From Sphingomonas_E sp042693015 (GTDB lineage Bacteria; Pseudomonadota; Alphaproteobacteria; Sphingomonadales; Sphingomonadaceae), in the NCBI RefSeq assembly GCF_042693015.1, contig NZ_CP170544.1, forward strand, positions 2,232,001 through 2,296,000: a DNA stretch of 64,000 nucleotides, read 5' to 3'. Position numbers and translations under genes: made by a program. The notes beneath the pieces are model-generated. The model was not told where the DNA came from and did not search any database. It saw nothing but the letters and a program-made list of their open reading frames with translations. Positions 8,930 through 18,382 of this stretch are shown piece by piece; within the stretch, counting starts at the first letter, position 1; the number at the start of each line of letters is the position of its first letter.

Positions 8930-10347
8930 TGGACAGGAGACGACCTCTGCCTCAGGGCGCGACAGCGGTGGTGGATATCGGCAAGACGCTGAGCAAGGTG
9001 ACCCTGTGGTCGCCCGACGGACGCCTTCTCGATCGCCAGGTTCGCGCCAACGCGCCGGTCGTGGTCGACGGCCTGCGCAGGCTCGATGCGGCGCGGATCG
9101 GCTCCTGGATCCTCGAGACCCTGGCGCGTCATGCGCACTCGGGCGTCGAGGCGATCATTCCCGTCGGTCATGGCGCGGGCGTAGCCGCGCTCGTCGATGA
9201 TGCGCTGGCCTTTCTTCCGCTCGACTATGAGCAGGACGTCCCCGAGGACGTGATGCGCGCCTATCGAGCCGAACGGGATGCGTTTGCGTTGATCGGCTCG
9301 CCGGCCCTGCCGGGCGGCCTCAACATCGGCACCCAGCTTTACTGGCTGGAGCGCCTCTATCCCGACGTCATGGGCAAGGCGACGCTTGTTCCCTGGGCCC
9401 AATATTGGGCATGGTTCCTTTCGGGCGGCGCCGCGAGCGAAGTCACCAGCCTCGGCTGCCATTCCGACCTCTGGCTCCCGGATGCGGGCCGCTTTTCGCC
9501 GATGGCCGAGCGGTTCGGCTGGGCGGGCCGCTTTGCCCCCCTTGCCCGGGCTGGCGACGCGGCAGGCACGCTTCGCCCGGACATCGCGGTCGCGACGGGC
9601 CTTGCGCCTTCGGTCCGCGTGCTTGTCGGCCTCCACGATTCCAACGCAGCACTCCTCGCCGCCCGCGGTTTTCCCGAGGTCGGTGCCGAGGAGGCGACGG
9701 TCCTTTCGACCGGCACCTGGTTCATTGCGATGCGTCTTGCGGATAGCGCGTCCACGCGGCCGGTCCTGGCCGAGGATCGCGATTGCCTCGTCAATGTCGA
9801 CGCCCATGGCAGCCCGCTTCCCTCCGCCCGCTTCATGGGCGGTCGCGAGATCGAGAGCGTGATCAAGATCGACACGCGCCGGGTCGACATCGCACCCGAC
9901 CAGCCCCCACTCCTGGCCACCGTGCCGGCGCTGCTTGCGGCGCATTCGATGCTTCTGCCCACGCTCGCACCAGGCTGCGGTCCGTTTCCGCGGGCGCGCA
10001 ACGGCTGGCTCCACGAGCCGGTCGACTGGTTCGCGCGCCGCGCGGCCGCCTGCCTCTACGCAGCGCTCGTGACCGATGCCGCGCTCGACCTGATCGGTTC
10101 GCGCGAGCGACTGCTTGTCGAGGGCCGTTTTGCCGAGGCACAGGTGTTTGTGCGCGCACTCGCGGCGCTGAGGCCGGATACCGCCGTCTATACGGCCAAC
10201 GCGCATAATGACGTCTCCTTCGGCGCCTTGCGGCTGATCGAACCGGGCCTGCGACCACAAGGAAAGCTGGTGCGTGCCGAGCCGCTCGAGGGCGACCTTG
10301 AGAGCTATCGCCGGAGCTGGCGCGCCATCGTGGCCGGCCGGACATGA
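8929..10347 (+). CDS. FGGY-family sugar kinase, probable L-rhamnulokinase
   Basis: A 472-residue FGGY carbohydrate kinase with the N-terminal ATPase motif VVDIGKTLSKVTLW (about residues 14-27), a GLHDSNAALLA segment near 233 and the phosphate-binding STGTWFIAM near 262. Its position between the fused aldolase and the lactate dehydrogenase indicates that it phosphorylates L-rhamnulose to rhamnulose-1-phosphate. It is diverged from E. coli RhaB. The ATG at 8929 has no ribosome site and its A is the last base of the repeat operator, so either the message is leaderless or translation starts in frame at CTG 8947, which has AGGAG (8935-8939) 7 bases ahead. The stop overlaps lldD by ATGA. Confidence 0.85.
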   Translation: MDRRRPLPQGATAVVDIGKTLSKVTLWSPDGRLLDRQVRANAPVVVDGLRRLDAARIGSWILETLARHAHSGVEAIIPVGHGAGVAALVDDALAFLPLDYEQDVPEDVMRAYRAERDAFALIGSPALPGGLNIGTQLYWLERLYPDVMGKATLVPWAQYWAWFLSGGAASEVTSLGCHSDLWLPDAGRFSPMAERFGWAGRFAPLARAGDAAGTLRPDIAVATGLAPSVRVLVGLHDSNAALLAARGFPEVGAEEATVLSTGTWFIAMRLADSASTRPVLAEDRDCLVNVDAHGSPLPSARFMGGREIESVIKIDTRRVDIAPDQPPLLATVPALLAAHSMLLPTLAPGCGPFPRARNGWLHEPVDWFARRAAACLYAALVTDAALDLIGSRERLLVEGRFAEAQVFVRALAALRPDTAVYTANAHNDVSFGALRLIEPGLRPQGKLVRAEPLEGDLESYRRSWRAIVAGRT

Positions 10348-11492
10348 TCGTCGCGTCTACCACCGATTTCCGCGAGGCCGCACGACGGCGGCTGCCGCGC
10401 TTTCTGTTCGACTATATCGATGGCGGCGCCTTTGCCGAGGTGACGCTTGGCAGGAATGTCGACGACCTTGCCGATATCGCGCTGCGCCAGCGCGTGTTGC
10501 GCGATGTCTCGCAGCTCGACCTGTCGACGACCTTGTTTGGCCAGAGGCTTGAACTGCCGATCGCCCTTGCTCCGATCGGGCTTGCGGGGCTCAACGCACG
10601 ACGCGGCGAGTGCCAGGCCGTGCGGGCGGCCGACCGGGCCGGTATCCCCTTCACGCTGTCGACCGTTTCGGCCTGTCCGCTGGATGAAGTGGCCAGGGCA
10701 GCGAGCCGGCCCTTCTGGTTCCAGCTCTACATGATCCGCGACCGCGCCTTCATGCGCGAGCTTTTGGCCCAGGCAAGGCAAGCGGGTTGTTCGGCGCTCG
10801 TCTTCACCGTCGACATGCCCGTACCGGGCACACGCTATCGCGATTATCGGACCGGTCTTGCCGGCGCCCCGGGGATGAAGGGTGCGATCTGGCGTTTTGC
10901 CCAAGCCGCGCTACGGCCGGGCTGGGCGTGGGATGTCGGCCTGACCGGCCGTCCCCATGCGCTCGGCAATGTGGCGCCGGTTCTGAAAGGGCGCACCGGC
11001 ATCGAGGATTTCTTCGCCTGGATGCGCGCCAATTTCGACCCCACGATCAGCTGGCGCGATCTCGAATTCATCCGTTCGGAATGGAAGGGGCCGCTGATCA
11101 TCAAGGGCCTCCTCGACCCCGAAGACGCGCGCGAGGCGGCGGCCCTGGGCGCCGACGGGATCATCGTCTCCAACCATGGCGGCCGCCAGCTCGACGGAGT
11201 TCTTTCGACCGCGCGCGCGCTGCCTCTCATCGTCGACGCCGTCGGCGACAGACTGACCGTGCTTGCCGATGGCGGGGTCCGCTCCGGCCTCGACGTCGTT
11301 CGCATGCTCGCCTTGGGCGCCAGAAGCGTGCTGCTCGGCCGCGCCTGGGCCTATGCGCTCGGCGCACAGGGTGAAGCCGGTGTCACGAAGCTGCTCGAGC
11401 TGATGGCGGCCGAGATACGCGTCGCCATGGCGCTCACCGGCGTGACCAGCATTTCCGAGATCAACGAGACCATATTGGCGAGGACCATGTGA
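10344..11492 (+). CDS. lldD: FMN-dependent L-lactate dehydrogenase (LldD type)
   Basis: A 382-residue member of the FMN-dependent alpha-hydroxy-acid dehydrogenase family. Visible features are the LldD-like N-terminus (RRRLPRFLFDYIDGGAFAE), the FMN-binding core, and the active-site segment SNHGGRQLDG near residue 275 with its proton-abstracting His. LldD oxidises L-lactate to pyruvate at the membrane and passes electrons to quinone. In this operon it completes rhamnose use, because the aldolase/dehydrogenase makes L-lactate from the lower half of the sugar. It overlaps the kinase gene and the downstream transporter gene by ATGA at both ends, so the three are translationally coupled. Confidence 0.9.
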   Translation: MIVASTTDFREAARRRLPRFLFDYIDGGAFAEVTLGRNVDDLADIALRQRVLRDVSQLDLSTTLFGQRLELPIALAPIGLAGLNARRGECQAVRAADRAGIPFTLSTVSACPLDEVARAASRPFWFQLYMIRDRAFMRELLAQARQAGCSALVFTVDMPVPGTRYRDYRTGLAGAPGMKGAIWRFAQAALRPGWAWDVGLTGRPHALGNVAPVLKGRTGIEDFFAWMRANFDPTISWRDLEFIRSEWKGPLIIKGLLDPEDAREAAALGADGIIVSNHGGRQLDGVLSTARALPLIVDAVGDRLTVLADGGVRSGLDVVRMLALGARSVLLGRAWAYALGAQGEAGVTKLLELMAAEIRVAMALTGVTSISEINETILARTM

Positions 11493-12757
11493 TGGCGACG
11501 ACCGTTTCCGAAGCGCCGAGCGAGAGCACGCGCGAGCATTGGCGCAATACGATCCTCGCCGGCCTTGCCAACTATATCGACGCAGGCTCGATCGTCGCCG
11601 GCTCCGTGGCGCTGGCCTTGTGGAAGGAGATCTACAATCTCTCCGACAGCTTCATCGGACTGATCGGAGCGTTCTCGGCCAATGCGATCTCGGCCGGCAT
11701 CGGTGCGCTGGTAGGCGGGTGGCTGTGCGACAAGGTCGGACGCAAGAAGATCTACCAATGGGACATGCTGGTTTATGCCGCCGGCATGGCGTTGCTGGTC
11801 TTCGCCTCCGCGCCGTGGATGATCGTGACGGGCTTCGTGATCGTCGGCCTCGCGGTTGGCGCCGACATCCCGGCAAGCTGGTCGTTGATCGCCGAACAGG
11901 CGCCCGACAAGGAGCGCGCGAAGCATTCGGGGGTCGCCCAGGTGCTCTGGTATCTGGGCCCTGTCGTCGTCCTGCTCATGGCGCTCGCCCTCACCAATCT
12001 CGGCATCCTGGGCGCCCGCATCGTTTTCGCCCATCTCCTCATCATCGCGCTCGCCTTGACCCTGCTCCGATCGAAGATGCGCGAGTCCGAGCGTTGGGAA
12101 GAGGCTCAGCGGAGCAAGGTCGCGCGCCCGCCCGTCACCGAACTCTTCAAGCCCCGCTATCTCGGCCCGCTCGCCATGCTGATCGGCATGTACGGCTTCT
12201 GGAATCTGTGGGCCGGGACCAACGGCTTCTTCTTCCCCTATATCCTGCGCACGGTGGGCGATGCGAGCCAAGCGACGAGCGTCGCTGTGCAGGCTTTGTC
12301 CTTTGCGACGGGCATGGTCTCGATCTGGTTCGTCTTCATGAAGCTTGCCGACAAGGTGAACCAGCGACTGCTCTTCGCCATCTCCGCCATCGTCCAGGTC
12401 ATTGGCATGGCCCTCTTGGCACTCTTTCCGCTGACCGTCCCGATCGCCATCCTCCACGTCTTCCTCCTCCAGTTCGCGGGCGGCTTCGGCGCGCAGAGCT
12501 TCTTCCAGCTGTGGAGTTCGGAGATGTTCCCGACGCTCCTGCGCTCGACCGCGCAGGGGATCGCTTTTGCATTCGTGCGGATCGGGCTCGGCATCTTCAG
12601 TTTCTTCGTGCCGCTCCTCACCGCGACCGGCTTCACCAAGCTCGCGTGGATTTTGACCGGCTTCCTCGTCATAAGTGGCGCGATCGGCATCCGTTGGGCG
12701 CCGCGCAACGAGGGCAAGTCGCTCGAGCAGCTCGAGGCGGAACGACAAGCGGGCTGA
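11489..12757 (+). CDS. MFS sugar-porter-family transporter
   Basis: A 422-residue major facilitator protein with about twelve hydrophobic segments. The loop GGWLCDKVGRKKIYQWDM between helices 2 and 3 is the D-x-x-GRK/R signature of the sugar porter family. The start overlaps lldD (ATGA), placing it in the kinase-lldD-transporter-regulator operon, so proton-coupled uptake of L-rhamnose across the inner membrane is the likely role. Lactate transport is an alternative given the adjacent lldD, but lactate permeases belong to other families. Confidence 0.85.
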   Translation: MMATTVSEAPSESTREHWRNTILAGLANYIDAGSIVAGSVALALWKEIYNLSDSFIGLIGAFSANAISAGIGALVGGWLCDKVGRKKIYQWDMLVYAAGMALLVFASAPWMIVTGFVIVGLAVGADIPASWSLIAEQAPDKERAKHSGVAQVLWYLGPVVVLLMALALTNLGILGARIVFAHLLIIALALTLLRSKMRESERWEEAQRSKVARPPVTELFKPRYLGPLAMLIGMYGFWNLWAGTNGFFFPYILRTVGDASQATSVAVQALSFATGMVSIWFVFMKLADKVNQRLLFAISAIVQVIGMALLALFPLTVPIAILHVFLLQFAGGFGAQSFFQLWSSEMFPTLLRSTAQGIAFAFVRIGLGIFSFFVPLLTATGFTKLAWILTGFLVISGAIGIRWAPRNEGKSLEQLEAERQAG

Positions 12758-12773
12758 TCGGGAAAGCGGGGAA

Positions 12774-13562
12774 ATGCACGCGACGGAACGAGAGAAGATG
12801 ATCCTGGCCGCCGTCTCGGTCACCGGCTTCATCAACTATCGCGACCTCGAGGCACGCCTCGAGGCGTCACCGGCCACAATCCGGCGCGACCTGACACGGC
12901 TCGAGGAACAGGGTCTGATCGTGCGCGTCCACGGCGGAGCCAAGCTCGTCGACGAGACTGGCGCACGCGGCGACGGCCCTGCCCGGCTCTCCGGCACACC
13001 CTTTGCCCAGTCGATCACGCTCAACCTCGCCCGGAAGCAGGCGATCGGACGCGCCGCGGCCAAGCTATGCGAGCCGGGCGAAGGCATCATGATCGACGGG
13101 GGCACGACGACGCTGCAGATGTGCCCGCATCTGGCCGGCCTCGACCTTCAGGTGCTGACCAATTCGCTGCATATCGTCGATGCATTGCTGCCCCAGGAGG
13201 GCACCCGCATTCTCGTGCCGTCGGGCTCGGTGTTCCGCGAACAGAATATCATCCTCGCGCCGACGGGCGAGGACAGCATGCCGCGCTTCCACGCGCCCAG
13301 GCTGTTCATGGGCGCAGCCGCGGTCGGTCCCCAGGGGATCATGCAGCAGGATGTCATCCTGGTCGCGTCCGAGCGCCGGCTGATCGACCGCGCCGAGCAG
13401 CTTATCCTGCTGGTCGACAGCTCGAAATTCGGCTCCTCGTCGGGCGGGATCGTCTGCGGGCTCGAGGAAGTCGACATTCTGATCACCGACGATGGCATAT
13501 CGGACGATGTCCGGCGCATGCTCGAGCGCGCCGGACTGGACGTCATCATCGCCGCACGCTGA
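12774..13562 (+). CDS. DeoR/GlpR-family transcriptional regulator (rhamnose regulon)
   Basis: A 262-residue DeoR-type regulator. The N-terminal winged helix-turn-helix is clear (LEASPATIRRDLTRLEEQGLIVRVHGGA, about residues 26-54), followed by the sugar-phosphate-sensing domain with MIDGGTTTLQ and the C-terminal VDSSKFG. ATG 12774 is chosen because AAGCGGGG precedes it and earlier starts lie inside the transporter gene. As the last gene of the kinase operon it probably senses a rhamnose intermediate and represses both arms through the tandem repeats at 8890-8929. DeoR-type RhaR regulators of rhamnose pathways are known in other bacteria. Confidence 0.88.
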   Translation: MHATEREKMILAAVSVTGFINYRDLEARLEASPATIRRDLTRLEEQGLIVRVHGGAKLVDETGARGDGPARLSGTPFAQSITLNLARKQAIGRAAAKLCEPGEGIMIDGGTTTLQMCPHLAGLDLQVLTNSLHIVDALLPQEGTRILVPSGSVFREQNIILAPTGEDSMPRFHAPRLFMGAAAVGPQGIMQQDVILVASERRLIDRAEQLILLVDSSKFGSSSGGIVCGLEEVDILITDDGISDDVRRMLERAGLDVIIAAR

Positions 13563-13579
13563 CATTCCCCTTTTCGGAA

Positions 13580-13611
13580 AGGGCGGCAGGATCCTGTCGA
13601 TCCCCCGCCCT
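13580..13611. terminator. Inverted repeat between convergent genes
   Basis: AGGGCGG (13580-13586) and CCGCCCT (13605-13611) form a 7-bp stem between the regulator stop and the end of the convergent GH78 gene. On the minus strand it is followed by TTCCGAAAAGG rather than a clean T-run, so it is only a weak candidate bidirectional terminator. Confidence 0.4.
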
Positions 13612-13617
13612 CCACGA

Positions 13618-16600
13618 TCATACAGCCGTCAATCTCGCATCGAACCGATGGGTACCCGGACCCACCTCGACCGTCGCGTTCGGCCGCCCTTTTGCGGCCT
13701 TTGCCGCCCCCCTCAGTGGCCGGCCATCCTTGAGCAGATGGGCGCGCGAGACCGGCAGCGAGACGACCCCCGACACATTGGGCGGGATCGTCACGTCGAG
13801 CGAAAGCTTGTCGCCATCGAGCTGCCAGGCCGACCGGATCAGCCCCGCCGCGGACTTGTAGTCGGCAGCGGCACTTTTCAGCCGCGGATCGAGGATCGGC
13901 GCGATCCGCACCCGGCGAAAGCCCGGCTCGAGCGCATCGATGCCGGCGACGCGCCGGAACAGGAAGGCGCCGATCGCACCGAACGCATAATGGTTGTAGC
14001 TGTTCATCCCGACATCGCCGCGGTCGCTGTTCCAGCGTTCCCACATCGTCGTCGCGCCCTTCTCGACCATATAGCCCCAGGACGGATAGTCGCGTTGCAG
14101 GAGCAGGCTCATGGCCATCCGCTCCTGACCCGCGTCCGCCAGCGCGTCGAGGATATGCGGGGTTCCAAGGAAGCCGGTCGACAGCGTGTTGCCGCGCGCC
14201 GCGATATCGGCGGCAAGTCGCTTGCCGGCCTCGAGGCGCTGGGTGTCCGACAGCAGCCCGAAGCGGATCGCGAGCACATGGCTGGTCTGGCTGCCGTTGC
14301 CGACCGATCCGTCCGGCTTCACGAAAGCCGACCCGAACCGGGCGCGGATCTCCTCGAATAACAAGCGGTAGCGCCGGGCGTCCTCCGGCCGGCCGGTCGC
14401 GGCCGCCATCTCCGCCATCATGGCGGCGTCAGCCGCCCAATAGGCGGTGCCGATGAGATCCTTGGGCGTCGTCGCTTCCTGGGGGGTTCTGGCATCGACC
14501 GACAGCCAGTCGCCATAGTCGGCGCCACGCGACTTCTCCCAGAGCAGCGTCGGATTGCTCCGTTGGATCCAGCCGAGATAGCGGTCCATCGCCTCCCAGT
14601 TCTCGGCAATGATGCCGGTATCGCCATATTGGCGCCAGGCAATGTAAGGCAGGATGACGCCCGCATCAGCCCAGCCCGGCGATGACAGCGCCATGCCGGG
14701 CGTGAAGGGCGGGACACAATCGGGAAATCCGCCGGTCTTGCCTTGCGCGCTGCGAACATCGCGCATGACGCGGCCGGTATAGGCCTCGATATCCATGTTG
14801 AATGCCGCAGCCGGCCAGAACACTTCGGCATCCCCCATCCAGCCCAGTCGCTCGTCGCGCTGCGGGCAGTCGGTCGGCAGCCCGAAGAAGTTCGAGCGCT
14901 GGCTCCAGAAGCTGTTTTCCCAGAATTTCTGGATCACCGGATCGCTGACCCGAAGCGTTCCCGAGAAATGCAGGTCGGTATGCGCGACGACGCCTTCGAG
15001 CGTGGCCTGGTCGGGCGCTTCTGGCAGACCATGCACCTCGACATAGCGGAAGCCATGATAAGTGAAGCGCGGTTCCCAGACCTCCTCGCCACCGCCCTTG
15101 AGGATGTAGACGTCGCGCGCCGCGGCACTGCGCAGGTTGGCCTGGTCGACCCCGCCGCCTGCACCCAGCACTTCACCGAACAGCATCTTTACGCGGGTGC
15201 CGGCAGGCCCCTTGACCCGCAGGCGTGCCCATCCCGCGAAGTTCTGGCCGAAATCGAAGACGTGGACGCCCGGCGCGCGTTCGCGAACGGAGCGCATTTT
15301 CAGAACCTGGGTCGCACGCACCGGCGGACAGAGCTCGGGTTCGGGGACGAGCACCGGTGCCTCCGCGCGCCTCGCCGGCCTCCAGTCGCGCCCGGCAAAT
15401 CCCGGTTTCGCCCAGCCGGGCTGCTCGGCCCGCGCGTCATAGACCTCGCCATCATAAATCTCCGACGAGAGAATGGGCGAAGCGGCCATCGACCAGCCGT
15501 CTCCCGTGGCGATCGTCTCGACCGTGCCGTCCTCATAGGTGAGTTCGAGCTGGGCCAGGACACGGCACGGCGCGGGTCCGAAGGTGAAGCGCGCGCCCTG
15601 GCTATATTCGCTGCCGTACCAGCCGTCGCCGACCCAGAGCCCGATCGCATTTGCCCCCGCGGCCAGGAGCCCGGTCACATCATGGGTCTGATAGAGGAGC
15701 CGGCGCGACGGGTCCGTGAACTGCGGATCCATGCGGCCGTCGCCGACGCGCTCCCCGTTGATGAACGCCTCATAGGCGCCGAGCGCGGTCGCATAGAGCC
15801 TGGCCGAGCGGAGCGGTCGTGCCACGGCGAACTCGCGACGCAGAAGCATGGCAGGATAAGTCGGCCACGGCTCGCCCACCGGCTTGCGCGCGGCCGCTGG
15901 CGCCGTCGGCCAGGCATTGTCGTCGAACGTCGCCTGCTGCCAGCCCTTCGGCGCCTCAAGCGCTGCCTTCCAGCCTTCGGCGCTCGTGAGCCTGCGCCCG
16001 TCAGGGCCATCGAGGCGAAGGATCGCGGCGAGCACGGCGCCCGATACGCCCAGACCGCTGACCCGTTTCACCGCGACGGCGAGGATGTTGGGGCCGCGGC
16101 GAAGCCGCAATGTAAAGGTCGCCATGGTCGTCCAGGCGACCGGATCCTCGTCCTCTGGGGTTACCGGTTCGCCATTCAGCCAGATGCCGTCGAGCGCGTG
16201 CGCTGACAGGAGGAGCTCGGCAGTGGTCGGACGGTCGACCTCGATCCTCGTCCGAAAGGCACCGACCTGCCCGACCTTGTGCGCTGGTGAAGCGCTGATC
16301 CAGTGGAGGCCTGCCGCACGATCGAGGGCGGCGACCTCCGTCTCGCAAGCGAGCCAGCCGGCCGTCCAGTCGCTCACCGCGGAAAGGCCTGTTTCCCAAA
16401 ATTCGGAGGGGCTGGTCACCGAAGAACCGGTCGCCTCCGGCCAGACCTCGACGCGCCACCAGAACCTTGTCCGCGCCGTCGGCGGCGGGCCGCCATAGAC
16501 GATGTCGAACGTCCGGTCGGACATGATCTTGCCGCTGTCCCAGACGAGCTCGCGCCCGGCGACGAGATCATCCTGCGATCGCGCGACACAGATCCGATAG

Positions 16601-16815
16601 GCCTGTTGCCTGAGTTCATGCCCATCCCCGGCGAGCTTCCAGGCGAAGCGCGGCAGCAGATCGCCCGTCGCCATCGGTCGGACAAGACCCGATACCTTAA
16701 GATCGAGGACGGCAAAGGCCTGTTCGCGCACGGCGGGTCCGGCCAAGACAGGACGCCCCAGGCTTCCCACACCGGCAAGGCCGATCCCCAGCGCAGTGCG
16801 GCGGTCCAGTTCCAT
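13618..16815 (-). CDS. GH78 alpha-L-rhamnosidase with Tat-like signal
   Basis: A 1065-residue enzyme with the domain order of bacterial GH78: an N-terminal region with beta-sandwich/Bac_rhamnosid_N-type modules, then the (alpha/alpha)6 barrel and a C-terminal sandwich. The barrel carries PTDCPQRDERLGWMGD (about residue 650, with the acidic residues that serve as general acid) and GATTMWERW near residue 920 (the Glu proposed as general base). The N-terminus MELDRRTALGIGLAG has a twin-arginine motif followed by a hydrophobic stretch, so export in folded form is likely. A strong AGGGGAGGACT precedes the ATG. It complements GH106: two rhamnosidase families in one locus suggest several linkages are attacked. 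A palindrome at 16854-16869 lies just upstream. Confidence 0.93.
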   Translation of the reverse strand: MELDRRTALGIGLAGVGSLGRPVLAGPAVREQAFAVLDLKVSGLVRPMATGDLLPRFAWKLAGDGHELRQQAYRICVARSQDDLVAGRELVWDSGKIMSDRTFDIVYGGPPPTARTRFWWRVEVWPEATGSSVTSPSEFWETGLSAVSDWTAGWLACETEVAALDRAAGLHWISASPAHKVGQVGAFRTRIEVDRPTTAELLLSAHALDGIWLNGEPVTPEDEDPVAWTTMATFTLRLRRGPNILAVAVKRVSGLGVSGAVLAAILRLDGPDGRRLTSAEGWKAALEAPKGWQQATFDDNAWPTAPAAARKPVGEPWPTYPAMLLRREFAVARPLRSARLYATALGAYEAFINGERVGDGRMDPQFTDPSRRLLYQTHDVTGLLAAGANAIGLWVGDGWYGSEYSQGARFTFGPAPCRVLAQLELTYEDGTVETIATGDGWSMAASPILSSEIYDGEVYDARAEQPGWAKPGFAGRDWRPARRAEAPVLVPEPELCPPVRATQVLKMRSVRERAPGVHVFDFGQNFAGWARLRVKGPAGTRVKMLFGEVLGAGGGVDQANLRSAAARDVYILKGGGEEVWEPRFTYHGFRYVEVHGLPEAPDQATLEGVVAHTDLHFSGTLRVSDPVIQKFWENSFWSQRSNFFGLPTDCPQRDERLGWMGDAEVFWPAAAFNMDIEAYTGRVMRDVRSAQGKTGGFPDCVPPFTPGMALSSPGWADAGVILPYIAWRQYGDTGIIAENWEAMDRYLGWIQRSNPTLLWEKSRGADYGDWLSVDARTPQEATTPKDLIGTAYWAADAAMMAEMAAATGRPEDARRYRLLFEEIRARFGSAFVKPDGSVGNGSQTSHVLAIRFGLLSDTQRLEAGKRLAADIAARGNTLSTGFLGTPHILDALADAGQERMAMSLLLQRDYPSWGYMVEKGATTMWERWNSDRGDVGMNSYNHYAFGAIGAFLFRRVAGIDALEPGFRRVRIAPILDPRLKSAAADYKSAAGLIRSAWQLDGDKLSLDVTIPPNVSGVVSLPVSRAHLLKDGRPLRGAAKAAKGRPNATVEVGPGTHRFDARLTAV

Positions 16816-16853
16816 AGTCCTCCCCTTCGGCGCCCCCTCAAGGAAGCCTTAAT

Positions 16854-16869
16854 TGAACGCTACCGTTCA
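16854..16869. promoter_or_regulatory. Palindromic operator candidate upstream of GH78
   Basis: TGAACGCTACCGTTCA is a 16-base palindrome with one mismatched pair, 38 bases upstream of the GH78 start. Its reverse strand reads TGAACGGTAGCGTTCA and shares GAACGGT-N-(G/C)CGT with sites at 32688 and 33627, and ACGCTAYCGT with a site at 19876. Confidence 0.5.
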
Positions 16870-17039
16870 TATAACGTCATGGCCTGCCAGGAAAGCGCCA
16901 AATGCCGGCCCTCATCGATCTTTCCAGTCACAGATCATATTCGCGCCCCGCCATGCTCGTGCTTGAAAAAGCCGGCGATTGCGGCGGGCGTTCCGATAGG
17001 TATCGGGCCGCGCCGCGCCGATCCGGAAGTCGCTCGAGG

Positions 17040-18341
17040 TCAGTGCAGCGCAGGCGCGGCAGCCTGGCCCACTTCGCCGTCGCGCGTGGCATAGAGACCG
17101 TAAAACGCAATCCAGAGATAGCAGATGGCCGGCACGGCGAACGCGATACCAAGACCATGCGCGTCCGCCACGATACCGCTCGCAAGCGGTATGATCGCAC
17201 CTCCGACAATGCCGAGGCACAGCAAGGCGGAGCCCCCCGGTGTTTCGTCGCCGAGACCTTTAAGGCCCAGCGTGAAGATCGTCGGGAACATGATCGAATT
17301 GGCAAGACCGACCGCGAGGATGGCGGCCGCGGCGAGCGAGCCCGAGGTCGTTGCCGACAGGGCCGCCAGCGCGAGCGCCGCTGCGGCATGGATGGCCAGC
17401 ACGCGGCCGGGCCGCCAGCGGCCGAGCACCCAGGCGCCGATGAACCGGCCAACCATGGCGCCGCCCCAGTAGAGACTGACGAGTTGCCCCGCTTCGAGCG
17501 CGGTTGCGCCCAGCACCGAGGGTTGCATCAGATAATTGGCGAGAAGGCTGCCAATCGAAACCTCGGCGCCGACATAAGCGAAGATTGCCAGTGCCCCGAA
17601 GGTGAGGCGCGGCCGGCCGAGCAGGGCAAGACCCGGCCGCCCATCCCTGCTGACAGGCTTCGCTGATCCGAGAATATCCCGCCGACCCCAGAATATGAGC
17701 ATAAGCACGCCAAGCACGAGCGCGATGCCGATGAATGGCAAGGCGACCGCATCGGCTTCGACGACGCGTTTGGCGGCAAGCGCCGGAGCGGAGAGCGCGG
17801 CGGCGTTCACGACGGGAGCGTCGCTCAGGATGAGCCGGGCGCCGATGATCGGCCCGATCGTCGTGCCGAGAGAATTGAAGGCCTGGGCGAGCGTCAGCCT
17901 GGCCGAGGAGCTTGCCTGGGGTCCGGCGATGGCGATCACGGCATTGGCCGCGACCTGGAGCGTTGTTACCCCGCTCGCCATGACGAAAAGCGCGACCAGA
18001 AAACCGCCGAACAGGCCGAAGCGGGTTGCCGGGATGAAGAGCAGGCAGCCCGCCGCCATGATACCGAGCCCGGCGATGATGCCACGCATATAGCCGAAGC
18101 GGCGGACAATCATGCCGGCCGGCAGCGAAAAGACCAGATAGCCGATGAAGAAGGCGAACTGGGTGAGCATCACTTCGGCATAGCCAAGCATGAAGAGCGA
18201 CTTCAGCTTGGGCACGAGGATGTCGATGAGGACGGTCGCAAAGCCCCAGATGAAGAAGAGGCTCAGGCAGAGCCTGAACAATGTCCTGTCCGCCGGCCGT
18301 GCCGCTTCGCCCGCGGTATGCTTTTCATGGCTTGCAATCAT
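17040..18341 (-). CDS. FHS-family sugar:H+ symporter (L-fucose permease-like MFS)
   Basis: A 433-residue major facilitator protein of the fucose-galactose-glucose:H+ symporter type, with about twelve hydrophobic segments and an early FFIWGFATVLIDILVPKLK helix typical of FHS proteins. ATG 18341 is chosen because GGTGGGGA precedes it; the open frame extends to a TTG at 18374 without a ribosome site. It lies 41 bases downstream of the epimerase-like gene on the same strand and is probably co-transcribed. FHS members carry fucose, rhamnose-like and other hexoses; in this locus a deoxyhexose or oligosaccharide product of the rhamnosidases is a reasonable guess. Confidence 0.85.
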   Translation of the reverse strand: MIASHEKHTAGEAARPADRTLFRLCLSLFFIWGFATVLIDILVPKLKSLFMLGYAEVMLTQFAFFIGYLVFSLPAGMIVRRFGYMRGIIAGLGIMAAGCLLFIPATRFGLFGGFLVALFVMASGVTTLQVAANAVIAIAGPQASSSARLTLAQAFNSLGTTIGPIIGARLILSDAPVVNAAALSAPALAAKRVVEADAVALPFIGIALVLGVLMLIFWGRRDILGSAKPVSRDGRPGLALLGRPRLTFGALAIFAYVGAEVSIGSLLANYLMQPSVLGATALEAGQLVSLYWGGAMVGRFIGAWVLGRWRPGRVLAIHAAAALALAALSATTSGSLAAAAILAVGLANSIMFPTIFTLGLKGLGDETPGGSALLCLGIVGGAIIPLASGIVADAHGLGIAFAVPAICYLWIAFYGLYATRDGEVGQAAAPALH

Positions 18342-18382
18342 TCCCCACCCCCCTGTCGCCCTCCGGTCGTGCAACGGCCCGA

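Noticed and set aside
11351..12835. A 494-codon open frame on the minus strand across the transporter gene
   Set aside because: It is very rich in charged residues without pattern and mirrors the hydrophobic transporter codons; it is a shadow.
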